Source: an uncultured Lachnospiraceae bacterium
GTDB taxonomy: Bacteria > Bacillota > Clostridia > Lachnospirales > Lachnospiraceae
Assembly: GCA_910586095.1 (NCBI GenBank)
Contig: CAJUHQ010000016.1
Coordinates: 1-36,252, forward strand
Direction: 5' to 3'
DNA: 36,252 bases
Positions 1 to 7,983 of this stretch are shown here, piece after piece. Position numbers and translations under genes: made by a program. Every line of letters begins with the position of its first letter. Positions within the stretch are counted from its first letter, which is position 1. A model generated the notes under the pieces. The model saw only the letters and a list, made by a program, of their open reading frames with translations, was not told the origin of the DNA and ran no database searches.

Positions 1-1
1 A

Positions 2-640
2 GCAAGGGATGTGAAGATTATCGAGGAGCCAATAGCAGCGGCTATCGGTGCGGGGATCGACATCACAAAACCCTGCGGGAATATGGTGGTTGATATTGGA
101 GGAGGCACATCCGATATTGCAGTCATCTCTCTTGGTGGTACAGTTGTAAGTGCATCTATTAAAGTTGCAGGCGATGACTTTGATGAAGCTATTGTCCGTT
201 ATATGAGAAAAAAACATAATCTTTTGATCGGTGAAAGAACCGCAGAAGAGATCAAAATTAAGATTGGTTCAGCATTTAAGAGAATAGAAGTAGATTATAT
301 GGATGTCAGGGGACGCAATTTGGTGACAGGCCTTCCAAAGACTATTCGAGTATCATCCGAGGAGACAGAGGAGGCTCTTAGAGAAACCAATGCGCAGATT
401 ATAGACACCATTCACAGTGTTCTGGAGAAGACACCACCTGAGCTTGCAGCAGATATTGCAGACAGAGGGATTGTGCTTACGGGAGGCGGTAGCCTGCTTA
501 GAGGATTAGAGGATCTGATCGAATCGCGGACAGGGATTAATACCATGACCGCTGAAGATCCTATGACAGCGGTTGCCATAGGAACTGGTAAGTATGTGGA
601 GTTTTTGGCAGGAGAAGATTTTGATTCCAGAAGTCTGTAA
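2..640 (+). CDS. mreB: MreB/Mbl rod-shape actin homologue, C-terminal part (5' truncated by window edge)
   Basis: This is the C-terminal 212 residues of an MreB-family bacterial actin, which polymerises along the inner face of the membrane and steers the elongation peptidoglycan machinery. The reading frame is open from base 2 (A-R-D-V-K-I-I-E-E-P), so the gene starts before the window and about the first third of the usual 335-345 residues is missing. Visible are the EEPIAAAIGAG motif, the phosphate-2/connect region VVDIGGGTSDIAVISLGG, and the adenosine-binding GIVLTGGGSLLRGL near the end. The next genes are flagellar rod genes; in Bacillus subtilis mbl sits directly before flhO-flhP, so this copy may be the Mbl-type paralogue. 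The family is certain; MreB versus Mbl cannot be decided from this part. Confidence 0.95.
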   Translation, partial: ARDVKIIEEPIAAAIGAGIDITKPCGNMVVDIGGGTSDIAVISLGGTVVSASIKVAGDDFDEAIVRYMRKKHNLLIGERTAEEIKIKIGSAFKRIEVDYMDVRGRNLVTGLPKTIRVSSEETEEALRETNAQIIDTIHSVLEKTPPELAADIADRGIVLTGGGSLLRGLEDLIESRTGINTMTAEDPMTAVAIGTGKYVEFLAGEDFDSRSL

Positions 641-699
641 TTTCTAGTTTCTCTAAACTGCAAGATGCTGAGCCCAATGCATCAGAGCAGGAGGGGCGT

Positions 700-1476
700 A
701 TGCTTAGAGGTTTATATACAGCCTACACAGGCATGTTGAATGAACAGTACAGAATGGATATCATGTCAAACAATTTGGCAAATGCAGATACCACAGGTTT
801 TAAGAAAGAAGGGTCTACAAGCCAGGCATATGCCGAGGTGATGGCGGTTAAAATCAAGGATGTGTCAGAGGACCCCAACACGCCAAAGCGTCTAGGGAAA
901 ATGAGCCTTGGAGTAAAAATTGGAGAAACCTTTACAGATTTTTCACAAGGATCACTCAAAGATACAGGCAACACTTATGATATTGCCATAGGTGGCGACG
1001 GATTTTTTAATATAGAGTTTACAAACAAAGAGGGGGAGACTACCACCAAATACACGCGTGATGGTAGCTTTTCAGTGACAAAGGATGGTTATTTGGTGAC
1101 AAAGGACGGCGATTATGTTCTCGGTGAAAATGGCAGAATCCAATTGTCAACCACAGCAGGCAGCACAGTTTTTGACAGAGATGGTAGTATCTATCAAGAT
1201 GGCAGACTGGTAGCGAGCTTAAAATTGACCGAGTTTGAAGATACCAATTATTTGACTCATTACGGGGAGACAATGTGGGATGCCAAAGAAGGAGCGGTGT
1301 CCCAGGATGCAGAAAGTGCAAAGATCTATCAGGGCTATCTCGAAATGTCCAATGCTTCCGTGGTCAAGGAAATGGTGAATATGATTACAATCTCAAGACA
1401 GTATGAAGCCAATCAGAAAATGTTGACAACGTTTGACGAAACACTTGAGAAATCAATGACACTTAGTAGAGTATAA
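700..1476 (+). CDS. flgF: Flagellar basal-body rod protein, FlgF/FlhO-like
   Basis: This is a proximal-rod or hook-basal-body subunit exported by the flagellar type III system. It has 258 residues, close to FlgF/FlhO size. The N-terminal rod signature is clear (LRGLYTAYTGML, then MSNNLANADTTGFKKEG around residues 24-40), the middle holds the FlgE/F/G core domain (GDGFFNIEF), and the C-terminus has the second rod motif (GYLEMSNASVVKEMVNMI, then RQYEANQKM). The N- and C-terminal helices pack as a coiled coil in the rod. A strong AGGAGG-type site lies about 7 bp before the ATG. It is 59 bp after mreB and 41 bp before a second rod gene. FlgF and FlgG are paralogues; FlgF is assigned from gene order and from the better FlgG match of the next gene. 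Confidence 0.9.
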   Translation: MLRGLYTAYTGMLNEQYRMDIMSNNLANADTTGFKKEGSTSQAYAEVMAVKIKDVSEDPNTPKRLGKMSLGVKIGETFTDFSQGSLKDTGNTYDIAIGGDGFFNIEFTNKEGETTTKYTRDGSFSVTKDGYLVTKDGDYVLGENGRIQLSTTAGSTVFDRDGSIYQDGRLVASLKLTEFEDTNYLTHYGETMWDAKEGAVSQDAESAKIYQGYLEMSNASVVKEMVNMITISRQYEANQKMLTTFDETLEKSMTLSRV

Positions 1477-1517
1477 TGACATAGACAGGGATAGAAAATA
1501 ATTGGAGGAGTAGAACA

Positions 1518-2336
1518 ATGGTACGATCATTATGGACAGGTGCAACCGGTATGATTGCACAACAGCTCAATGTGGATAATATTGCAAATAACCTTGCAAA
1601 TGTCAATACAACAGGATACAAGACAGAAGTGATGGAGTTTAAGTCTTTGCTGTATCAGACAATACAAACAAGATCAACAACAGCAAATGTGGAACAAAAA
1701 CCAATTGGCGCGGAGGTGGGATTAGGTGTTAGAAATTCATCTATCACCTCAATCTTTACAGATGGAAATTTGTTGGAGACACCTGGTGCAACCAATTTTG
1801 CAATCAGTGGAAAGGGATTTTTTGGGATTCAGGGAGCAGATGGAAATACATATTATACAAGAAACGGAAATTTTGTATTTGCGATCGGATCACAAGGAAT
1901 GGTGCTTACAACCTCAGATGGTCTTCCAGTATTAGATTCGGAGGGAGAACCCATTGTGCTTGAGGATGAGGATATTGTCACTAGTAAGATTACGGCTGAC
2001 AAGTATGGCACACTATACTATCCAGATGAAGAAGGAATCCCTCAGAGTATGGAAATTACATTAGGATTATGGCAGTTTAATAATCCGGCTGGATTACATA
2101 AAAACGGAGATAGCCTCTATTCGGTGACAGAGGCAAGTGGTGAGGCAATGAATGAGGCGGAGAATGAAAATCTGCCAAAGAGCAGACTGACACAAGGATA
2201 TCTAGAAGGATCTAATGTGCAGATTGCAGATGAGATGGTTAATCTGATAGTAGCACAAAGAGCTTATGAAATGAACTCTAAGGTTATCACAACCTCAGAT
2301 GAGATGTTACAGCAGGCAAATCAGTTGAAGCGATAA
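1518..2336 (+). CDS. flgG: Flagellar basal-body rod protein FlgG
   Basis: Distal-rod protein of the flagellum, 272 residues, near the standard FlgG length of about 260. It begins MVRSLWTGATGMIAQQ and has the rod signature NIANNLANVNTTGYKTE, the typical FlgG stretch GAEVGLGVRNSS, the core-domain motif SGKGFFGIQ, and a C-terminal GYLEGSNVQIADEMVNLI followed by AQRAYEMNSKVI. That C-terminus is diagnostic of FlgG. A ribosome-binding site (TTGGAGGAG) precedes the ATG. It follows the flgF-like gene and precedes a rod-binding protein, so the three probably form one transcript. Confidence 0.95.
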   Translation: MVRSLWTGATGMIAQQLNVDNIANNLANVNTTGYKTEVMEFKSLLYQTIQTRSTTANVEQKPIGAEVGLGVRNSSITSIFTDGNLLETPGATNFAISGKGFFGIQGADGNTYYTRNGNFVFAIGSQGMVLTTSDGLPVLDSEGEPIVLEDEDIVTSKITADKYGTLYYPDEEGIPQSMEITLGLWQFNNPAGLHKNGDSLYSVTEASGEAMNEAENENLPKSRLTQGYLEGSNVQIADEMVNLIVAQRAYEMNSKVITTSDEMLQQANQLKR

Positions 2337-2413
2337 AAATAGTTGTAGGGTAGATAAATAGAAATTGATGGATGCCTGTGGTTTCGATTTTCAGGTTGTG
2401 GAAAGGCATGGTT

Positions 2414-2821
2414 ATGAGTATGGATTTTGGTGGAGTAAGTTCTGTATATGCAGATTATATGACAAGTCAAGCATCAGGAAATAAGGCGTCAAACTTGCAG
2501 AACAAATTGCAAAATGGCGAAATATCTTCTGATGAAAAAGAATTGAAGGAAGCTTGTAAGGAATTTGAAGCGTACTTTGTGGAGCAAATGTTTGATGCAA
2601 TGCTCAAGACCACAGAGGTTTTTTCTGACAAGAAAGATGATGGTTATGCGACAAAGATGGTGGATTATTTCAAGGATTTTGCAGTGCAGGAGTTGTGCGA
2701 TCAAGTGACAGATGGTCAGGGAGTAGGGCTGGCGAATACATTGTATGAGCAGATGAAAAGAAATTATGGCATTGGCGCTATAAAACCAGAGGATGTTGAG
2801 AAAATTCAACAAGAAAGCTAA
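2414..2821 (+). CDS. Rod-binding protein (FlgJ N-terminal domain type), no muramidase domain
   Basis: Short flagellar rod-assembly protein of about 135 residues. The region LKEACKEFEAYFVEQM followed by a FAVQELCDQ-type helix matches the rod-binding domain (PF10135) found at the N-terminus of proteobacterial FlgJ. The peptidoglycan hydrolase half of FlgJ is absent, as is usual in Firmicutes, so it probably acts as a rod cap or scaffold with the wall cut by another enzyme. The frame is open upstream to an ATG at 2372, but the purine-rich GGAAAGG at 2400-2406 is 7 bp before the ATG at 2414, which I take as the start; ATG 2408 is too close to it. It follows flgG and is the last flagellar gene of this group. 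Confidence 0.85.
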   Translation: MSMDFGGVSSVYADYMTSQASGNKASNLQNKLQNGEISSDEKELKEACKEFEAYFVEQMFDAMLKTTEVFSDKKDDGYATKMVDYFKDFAVQELCDQVTDGQGVGLANTLYEQMKRNYGIGAIKPEDVEKIQQES

Positions 2822-3062
2822 GATCAAAAAGTCCTGTCATTTGTCAAAGATATAGGGTTATCTATATTTTAAAAAGTTAGAGATGGTTTTGGATATAGAA
2901 AGAGTATGTAAAGTCTAGTATTTGGTTGGACTGTATAGCCATCTATGCTCTAAAAGTCACAGACAGTTCAGAGTCAAACGAAGAATATGCGAAGATTGTT
3001 GTTTGTCAGGCGCATGGATGCTTTAAGCAAGATCAGAGTTTCAGAGTAGTAGAACATGATAG
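2822..3062 (+). other. Non-coding gap before recD2, possible leader
   Basis: About 240 bp between the rod-binding gene and the terminator in front of recD2. It is AT-rich at its start. A 67-codon frame (2926-3129) crosses it but has no convincing ribosome-binding site, has poor codon character and runs out of frame into recD2, so I do not call it. No clear promoter was seen. Because the terminator lies only about 10 bp before the recD2 coding start, any promoter for recD2 must sit here or further upstream and its RNA would have to read through the terminator. Confidence 0.4.
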
Positions 3063-3089
3063 CCGACCCTGCAAAGGGTCGGTTTTTTT
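3063..3089 (+). terminator. Intrinsic terminator (or attenuator) directly before recD2
   Basis: Perfect 8-bp stem CCGACCCT / AGGGTCGG with a GCAA tetraloop, followed by seven T. It is a textbook Rho-independent terminator for the flagellar transcript. Its T-tract ends only two bases before the purine-rich ribosome-binding site of recD2, so it could also control entry into recD2. Confidence 0.9.
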
Positions 3090-3098
3090 AGGAGGGCG

Positions 3099-5390
3099 AT
3101 GCTTTTGGAGACGCTTAAAGGCTTTGTAGAGCATATAATATATAAGAATCCCCAAAATGGGTATGGTGTGATTACGCTGATGGCAGGTGAGATAGAAGTG
3201 ACTTGTACTGGAGTCTTTCTTCAACTGGACGAGGGAGAGTGTATTGAGGCAGAAGGGGGCTATGTGGAGCATGCAGTATATGGGATGCAGTTTCGAGTGG
3301 ACAAGTTTCGGATTGTAGCGCCTGAAGATCGCGTGGCGATAGAACGTTATTTGGGCTCTGGTGCAATCAAAGGAATTGGTGCGGCGCTGGCAGCGCGCAT
3401 TGTGCGCCATTTTGGAGATGACACGTTTCGCATTATAGAGGAGGAACCAGATAAACTTGTACAGGTCAAGGGAATCAGCATGAAGAAAGCACGCGAGATT
3501 GCCGAACAGGTAGAGGAAAAAAAGGATGTGCGGGAGGCAATGATTTTTTTGCAAAAATACGGCATATCCAATACGCTTGCTATGAAAATTTATAAACAGT
3601 ATGGTATGGGACTCTACAAAGTGATGCAAGAAAATCCATATAAGTTGGCAGAGGATGTCTCTGGCATTGGGTTTCGCATAGCCGATGAGATTGCTTCTAA
3701 AATTGGGATTCATACGGATTCAGACTATAGAATTCGCAGTGGTATTCTCTATACATTATTGCAGGCAGGGGCGGAAGGTCATGTCTTTTTACCAGAAGAA
3801 CTTTTGTTGGAAAAAGCCGCTACTATGTTAGAACTTCAACCGGAACAGATCCAGCCACAGATCACCAATTTGGCCATGGATAGAAAGTTGGTGATTAAAG
3901 AAAAGGAAGTGACACAAGGGCCAGAACATTCACACAAGCAAAAATGCATTTACAGCATAAGTTATTATTATGCGGAGTTAAATTGTGCACGGATGCTCTA
4001 TGAACTGCAAAAAGCATTAGATGGAGCAGAGAGGTTTACTGCGCTAGAGATAGAGCGGTTGGAAAAAAAGATCCAGATCCTTGAACAAGAAAGTGCCATG
4101 AAGTTAGATGGATTGCAAAGAAAAGCAGTGATGGGCGCTGTTCAAAATGGTATTTTTATTTTGTCAGGAGGACCAGGAACTGGAAAAACTACTACTATCA
4201 ATATGATTATTCGTTATTTTGCACAGGAGGGAATGGATATTTTTTTGGCCGCGCCTACCGGAAGAGCAGCAAAGCGCATGACAGAGGCTACTGGTTTTGA
4301 GGCAAAGACCATACACCGGCTTTTGGAGTTAAATGGTGCAGTGTCGGAGGATGATAAGGCCAATACAGGGGCACGCTTTGAAAAAAATGAACTCAATCCA
4401 CTAGAAGCAGATGTTGTGATTATAGATGAGATGTCAATGGTGGATATTCATCTGTTTCAATCTCTGCTCAAAGCCATAGCGCCAGGAACGCGTTTGGTGA
4501 TGGTAGGAGATCGAAATCAGTTGCCTTCTGTTGGACCAGGGCAAGTACTTAAAGATTTGATGGAAAGTAACAAGATCGCAACAGTGGTGCTCTCCAAAAT
4601 CTTTCGGCAGGCAGGAGAGAGCGATATTGTGGTTAATGCACATTATATTAATGAAGGGAAAGCAATCAAACTGGACAATAAGAGCAGAGATTTTTTCTTT
4701 TTGGAGCGCGATAATGTCAATGTTATATACAAACATATGATTTTGTTGATTACACAAAAACTGCCAAAATATGTTCATTCGGGCATATATGATATTCAAG
4801 TCCTTACGCCGATGCGAAAAGGAGCGTTGGGGGTAGAAACATTAAATACCATACTACAACAATATCTGAATCCACCATCTCCCGAAAAGTTGGAACTTGC
4901 GCATGGAGACGGGGTATTTCGGCTTGGCGATAAGGTTATGCAGATCAAGAACAATTATCAGCTTGAGTGGGAGATTCTTAGCCAATACGGAATTGCAATC
5001 GATCACGGACAAGGGGTGTTTAATGGGGATGTCGGAGTTATCCGCGAGATTAATACAACAGCCAAAACAGTAGTGGTAGAATATGACGATATGCGGCGTG
5101 TGACATATCAGATGAGTGGATTGGATGAAGTTGAGCTTGCGTATGCAATCACTATACATAAGTCACAAGGAAGTGAATATCCGGCAGTGATTATGCCACT
5201 TTTGACGGGGCCTAGATTATTGTTTAACCGCAATCTTTTATATACAGGGGTGACACGGGCTAAAAACTGTGTGACGATACTAGGCAGTAAGGACATAGTG
5301 AATCAGATGATCGCAAACGAAAGTGAGCAAAAGCGGTATACAGGATTGAGGGAAAGAATATGCGAGATTATGAAAGAAGATGGAATATAA
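3099..5390 (+). CDS. recD2: RecD2-family ATP-dependent DNA helicase
   Basis: 5'-3' superfamily 1B helicase of the RecD/TraA type, 763 residues, matching RecD2 proteins of bacteria without RecBCD; involved in DNA repair and replication-fork maintenance. The N-terminal OB-like part is followed by helix-hairpin-helix repeats (IKGIGAALAARIVRHFG near residue 90, then LVQVKGISMKKAREI). The helicase core shows Walker A GGPGTGKTTT at about 357-366, Walker B DVVIIDEMSMVD at about 438-449, motif III GDRNQLPSVGPG, and the C-terminal UvrD-like motif AYAITIHKSQGSEYP at about 681-695. The ATG at 3099 has the site GGAGGG a few bases upstream. Its 3' end overlaps the next gene by 31 bp, suggesting translational coupling. 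Confidence 0.95.
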   Translation: MLLETLKGFVEHIIYKNPQNGYGVITLMAGEIEVTCTGVFLQLDEGECIEAEGGYVEHAVYGMQFRVDKFRIVAPEDRVAIERYLGSGAIKGIGAALAARIVRHFGDDTFRIIEEEPDKLVQVKGISMKKAREIAEQVEEKKDVREAMIFLQKYGISNTLAMKIYKQYGMGLYKVMQENPYKLAEDVSGIGFRIADEIASKIGIHTDSDYRIRSGILYTLLQAGAEGHVFLPEELLLEKAATMLELQPEQIQPQITNLAMDRKLVIKEKEVTQGPEHSHKQKCIYSISYYYAELNCARMLYELQKALDGAERFTALEIERLEKKIQILEQESAMKLDGLQRKAVMGAVQNGIFILSGGPGTGKTTTINMIIRYFAQEGMDIFLAAPTGRAAKRMTEATGFEAKTIHRLLELNGAVSEDDKANTGARFEKNELNPLEADVVIIDEMSMVDIHLFQSLLKAIAPGTRLVMVGDRNQLPSVGPGQVLKDLMESNKIATVVLSKIFRQAGESDIVVNAHYINEGKAIKLDNKSRDFFFLERDNVNVIYKHMILLITQKLPKYVHSGIYDIQVLTPMRKGALGVETLNTILQQYLNPPSPEKLELAHGDGVFRLGDKVMQIKNNYQLEWEILSQYGIAIDHGQGVFNGDVGVIREINTTAKTVVVEYDDMRRVTYQMSGLDEVELAYAITIHKSQGSEYPAVIMPLLTGPRLLFNRNLLYTGVTRAKNCVTILGSKDIVNQMIANESEQKRYTGLRERICEIMKEDGI

Positions 5391-6091
5391 AGGAAGCATT
5401 GCTCAATCTTGCCTTTCCGCGAAGATGTCCTGTATGTGATGATATTGTACCGATTGGAGAGGGGGAGGTCTGCACAAGCTGTAGGATCAAGCCGCAATAT
5501 ATTACTGATCCTGTATGCCGCAAGTGTGGGAAGCAGCTTTTGGACGCGTCGCAGCCATTTTGCAAAGATTGTATGCAGCGTGGTCATATTTTTGAGAGTG
5601 GTCGTGCCCTGTATGATTATCAAAGTATGCGTGAGAGTATTTATCGCTTTAAATACAAAGGAAGGTGTGAGTACGCAACGTTTTACGCACAGGAAATCTA
5701 TGAGAGACTAGGGGAGGATATTGTTAGTATGGAAGCGGATTCGATTGTTCCAATACCGATTCATTCATCTAGACTTAGAAGTAGAGGATATAATCAAGCG
5801 TTGCTTGTGGCCCAACAGCTTGCGCGACTAACAGGAATACCTTTGTATGCAAATTTAGTCAAGAGAGTGCGGGCAACGGTGCCACAAAAAGAACTGGATA
5901 TACAACAAAGGCAAAATAATTTGAAAAAGGCTTTCCATATTGACTCAAATGTTGTAAAATTAAATAAAACTATCCTTGTTGACGATATTTTTACAACAGG
6001 AAGCACGTTAGACGCGGTTGCGCTGGAGCTGAAGCGTCATGGTGTGGAGACAGTGTATTTTATAGCTCTCTGCATCGGGGAGAGTATGTAA
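5360..6091 (+). CDS. comF: ComF family phosphoribosyltransferase-like protein
   Basis: ComF/GntX-type protein of 243 residues, linked to DNA uptake during competence in several bacteria, though the biochemical reaction is not settled. The N-terminus has zinc-finger-type cysteine pairs (RRCPVCDD, CTSC, CRKCGK, CKDC). The C-terminal phosphoribosyltransferase domain has SIVPIPIHSSRLRSRGYNQ, the RQNNLKKAF segment and the PRPP-binding loop ILVDDIFTTGST at about 205-216. Start at 5360 is supported by GGGAAAG shortly upstream and lies within the end of recD2. It is followed 22 bp later by a YvyF-like gene; the order comFC-yvyF is also found in the B. subtilis comF operon, which supports the call. 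Confidence 0.92.
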   Translation: MRDYERRWNIKEALLNLAFPRRCPVCDDIVPIGEGEVCTSCRIKPQYITDPVCRKCGKQLLDASQPFCKDCMQRGHIFESGRALYDYQSMRESIYRFKYKGRCEYATFYAQEIYERLGEDIVSMEADSIVPIPIHSSRLRSRGYNQALLVAQQLARLTGIPLYANLVKRVRATVPQKELDIQQRQNNLKKAFHIDSNVVKLNKTILVDDIFTTGSTLDAVALELKRHGVETVYFIALCIGESM

Positions 6092-6113
6092 AACTAGAAA
6101 TGGAGGGAATTCA

Positions 6114-6524
6114 ATGAATGTAAGAAACTGCAGAAAATGTGGAAAACTTTTTAATCACATCATGGGTATGCCGGTTTGTCCAGAGTGCAAGGAGAAGTTA
6201 GAGAAAAAATTTCAGGAAGTTAAAAAGTATATCCGCGAACATAGTATGTCAGGCATCAAGGAAGTGGCGGAAGCATGTGAGATTGATCCAGGACAGATCC
6301 AACAATGGATTCGTGAAGAGCGCCTGGAATTTACGGAGGATTCCCCAGTTAAGATTCCATGTGAAAATTGTGGTGAGATGATTCGTTCTGGAAAATACTG
6401 TGACAAGTGCAAGAGAGAAATGACCAATAACTTGCAGAGTGTGATTGAAAAGCCCAAGAAAGTGGACCAAGGGCCAAAAAAAGTACAGTCGACAGGAAAT
6501 AAAATGCGTTTCCTAGACAGATAG
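6114..6524 (+). CDS. yvyF: YvyF-family flagellar operon protein
   Basis: Small protein of 136 residues matching the YvyF/TIGR03826 family that sits beside flgM and other flagellar genes in Firmicutes. Two zinc-ribbon-like ends are visible: CRKCGKLF with CPECKEK at the N-terminus, and CENCGEMIRSGKYCDKCK near residue 80. Between them is a MerR/HTH-like helical stretch (GIKEVAEACEIDPGQIQQW, WIREERLEF). A GGAGGG site precedes the ATG. It follows comF as in B. subtilis. The usual next genes flgM, flgN and flgK are not here. Its molecular role is poorly known; it may be regulatory given the helix-turn-helix-like middle. Confidence 0.85.
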   Translation: MNVRNCRKCGKLFNHIMGMPVCPECKEKLEKKFQEVKKYIREHSMSGIKEVAEACEIDPGQIQQWIREERLEFTEDSPVKIPCENCGEMIRSGKYCDKCKREMTNNLQSVIEKPKKVDQGPKKVQSTGNKMRFLDR

Positions 6525-6550
6525 GGCTACTGTATTGTAAGGGAAGAGTT

Positions 6551-6949
6551 ATGTTAAATGAAGAGAGAATAAAATTGATGACGAAAATGGCTTCTTATGA
6601 GGAGAATGAGGCGAGAAGGAATGTGATGATAGGAAGCTATTTTAGGGGGGATTATCTTGGGTTGCAGGTAATCAAGTCTATTATCAGTGCAACCATTGCG
6701 TTTTGTATGGTATTTGCTGCATATATTTTGTATCATTTTGAAGAGCTTATAGCAGATATCTACAAGATGGATTTGTTTGAGTTTGGGAAGTCAGTTATTG
6801 TCGATTATCTGATTTTTACGGCAGTTTATGCAGTGATTTCTTATGGGGTTTACATGTATAAATATGCAAGCGCAAAAAAAAGTCTAAAAAAATATTACAA
6901 TAATCTCAAAAAGCTTTCATATTTGTATGAAAAAGAGAATAAGAAATAA
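6551..6949 (+). CDS. Small membrane protein of unknown function
   Basis: I do not recognise this 132-residue protein. The first 40 residues are charged (cytoplasmic), then there are two hydrophobic segments, about 42-63 (IKSIISATIAFCMVFAAYI) and about 82-103 (IVDYLIFTAVYAVISYGVYM), separated by an acidic loop, and a lysine- and tyrosine-rich tail that may form a coiled coil. The arrangement suggests both ends in the cytoplasm. It starts 26 bp after yvyF with a GGGAAGAG site, so it is probably cotranscribed with comF-yvyF, at the place where flgM would be expected. It has no resemblance to an anti-sigma factor. Confidence 0.75.
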   Translation: MLNEERIKLMTKMASYEENEARRNVMIGSYFRGDYLGLQVIKSIISATIAFCMVFAAYILYHFEELIADIYKMDLFEFGKSVIVDYLIFTAVYAVISYGVYMYKYASAKKSLKKYYNNLKKLSYLYEKENKK

Positions 6950-6971
6950 AACGGCATGACGATATTGAAAG

Positions 6972-6994
6972 ACTGCGGCGCACTAGGCCGCAGT
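6972..6994 (+). other. GC-rich hairpin without T-tract before the cdaA block
   Basis: Perfect 8-bp inverted repeat ACTGCGGC / GCCGCAGT with a 7-base loop, in the 71-bp gap between the small membrane protein and the next operon. It is followed by ACAAAAAG rather than T residues, so it is not a classical terminator on either strand. It may mark an mRNA end or processing point, or a weak terminator. Confidence 0.6.
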
Positions 6995-7020
6995 ACAAAA
7001 AGATTAGGGAGGAGGCAATT

Positions 7021-7983
7021 ATGACAAACCTTCTAGTTTTTAGGGAACAATTGAAAAAGTTTTATGGAAAATACGAACTGTATCTGACACCAGTAGGTAA
7101 ATTTTTGATGGCATTGGTGTCGCTCTCTATGATTAATAGTGCAATTGGATATATGAGTGAACTCAAAAGCTTCACGGTGGTTCTTGTGCTGGCGTTGATG
7201 TGTTCATTTTTGCCCATGAATTTTACGGTGGTGGTCGCAGCGGCGGTGACTCTAGGACATTTATATAAATTTTCTTTAGAGTGTGCTGGCGTTGCTTTGA
7301 TTATTTTTTTACTACTGTTTCTTTTGTACTTTAGATTTTCACCAAAAGACACGATTGCAGTATTGTTTACTCCATTGTGTTTTATCCTCAAGATTCCTTA
7401 CGTCATGCCTATTGCAATGGGATTGGTAGGTACTCCATTTTCTGCTGTGTCCGTGGCGTGTGGTGTAGTGGTTTATTATACGATTAGCTATATGATTGGA
7501 AGTGCTTCTGTGCTCAATGCTTTTGAGGCAGATGGGGAATTAGAGAAATTTCGATATGTCATAGATGGTATTCTTTCCAACAAAACAATGTTCGTTGTTG
7601 TGGTGGCGTTTGTTGCGACATTGGTGGTGGTATATTTTGTCAGAAGACTCAGTGTGGATTATGCGTGGACGATCGCTATGGTTACAGGCGGATTGCTTGA
7701 TATATTGATTTTGCTGATGGGAGAGCTTATGTATAATACTAAGCTTTCTATTATGGGACTTATTGTAGGCAGCGTTGTGTCTGTTTTATTGGCGAAAGTA
7801 TTGGAATTTTTTGTATTTAATGTGGATTATTCCCGAACAGAGCGCGTACAGTTTGAGGATGACGAGTATTACTATTATGTGAAGGCGGTTCCTAAAAATA
7901 CTGTGACAGCGCCTCAAAAGAGAGTGAAAACAATCAAAGTGCCAGATAAAGCGGTTCGGCAGCAGAAGAGGGATAGAGAATGA
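7021..7983 (+). CDS. Polytopic membrane protein of unknown function, coupled to cdaA
   Basis: This 320-residue protein has about eight hydrophobic segments between residues 28 and 264 (for example VALIIFLLLFLLYF, MFVVVVAFVATLVVVYFV and ILILLMGELM), then a cytoplasmic tail with the acidic-aromatic motif VQFEDDEYYYYVKAVPK and a strongly basic end. I do not recognise a named family or transport motif. A strong GGAGGAGG site precedes the ATG. Its stop overlaps the cdaA start by 4 bp (ATGA), so the two are very likely translated together, suggesting a role tied to the diadenylate cyclase or envelope growth. The link to CdaA is inference from gene order only. Confidence 0.85.
   Translation: MTNLLVFREQLKKFYGKYELYLTPVGKFLMALVSLSMINSAIGYMSELKSFTVVLVLALMCSFLPMNFTVVVAAAVTLGHLYKFSLECAGVALIIFLLLFLLYFRFSPKDTIAVLFTPLCFILKIPYVMPIAMGLVGTPFSAVSVACGVVVYYTISYMIGSASVLNAFEADGELEKFRYVIDGILSNKTMFVVVVAFVATLVVVYFVRRLSVDYAWTIAMVTGGLLDILILLMGELMYNTKLSIMGLIVGSVVSVLLAKVLEFFVFNVDYSRTERVQFEDDEYYYYVKAVPKNTVTAPQKRVKTIKVPDKAVRQQKRDRE

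Noticed and set aside
2401..2424. Identical 15-bp GAAAGGCATGGTTAT at the starts of the rod-binding gene and the GT2 gene near 20043, with a looser copy at 26871
   Set aside because: About one such 15-bp match is expected by chance in 36 kb, and the ATG lies too close to the binding site to be a likely start; probably coincidence of start-site sequences.
2926..3129. Open frame of 67 codons across the gap before recD2
   Set aside because: No convincing ribosome-binding site, atypical composition, passes through a terminator and into recD2 in another frame.
3033..3713. Long minus-strand frame of 226 codons opposite recD2
   Set aside because: Shadow of the recD2 gene; no start signal and no family resemblance, while the + strand frame has all helicase motifs.
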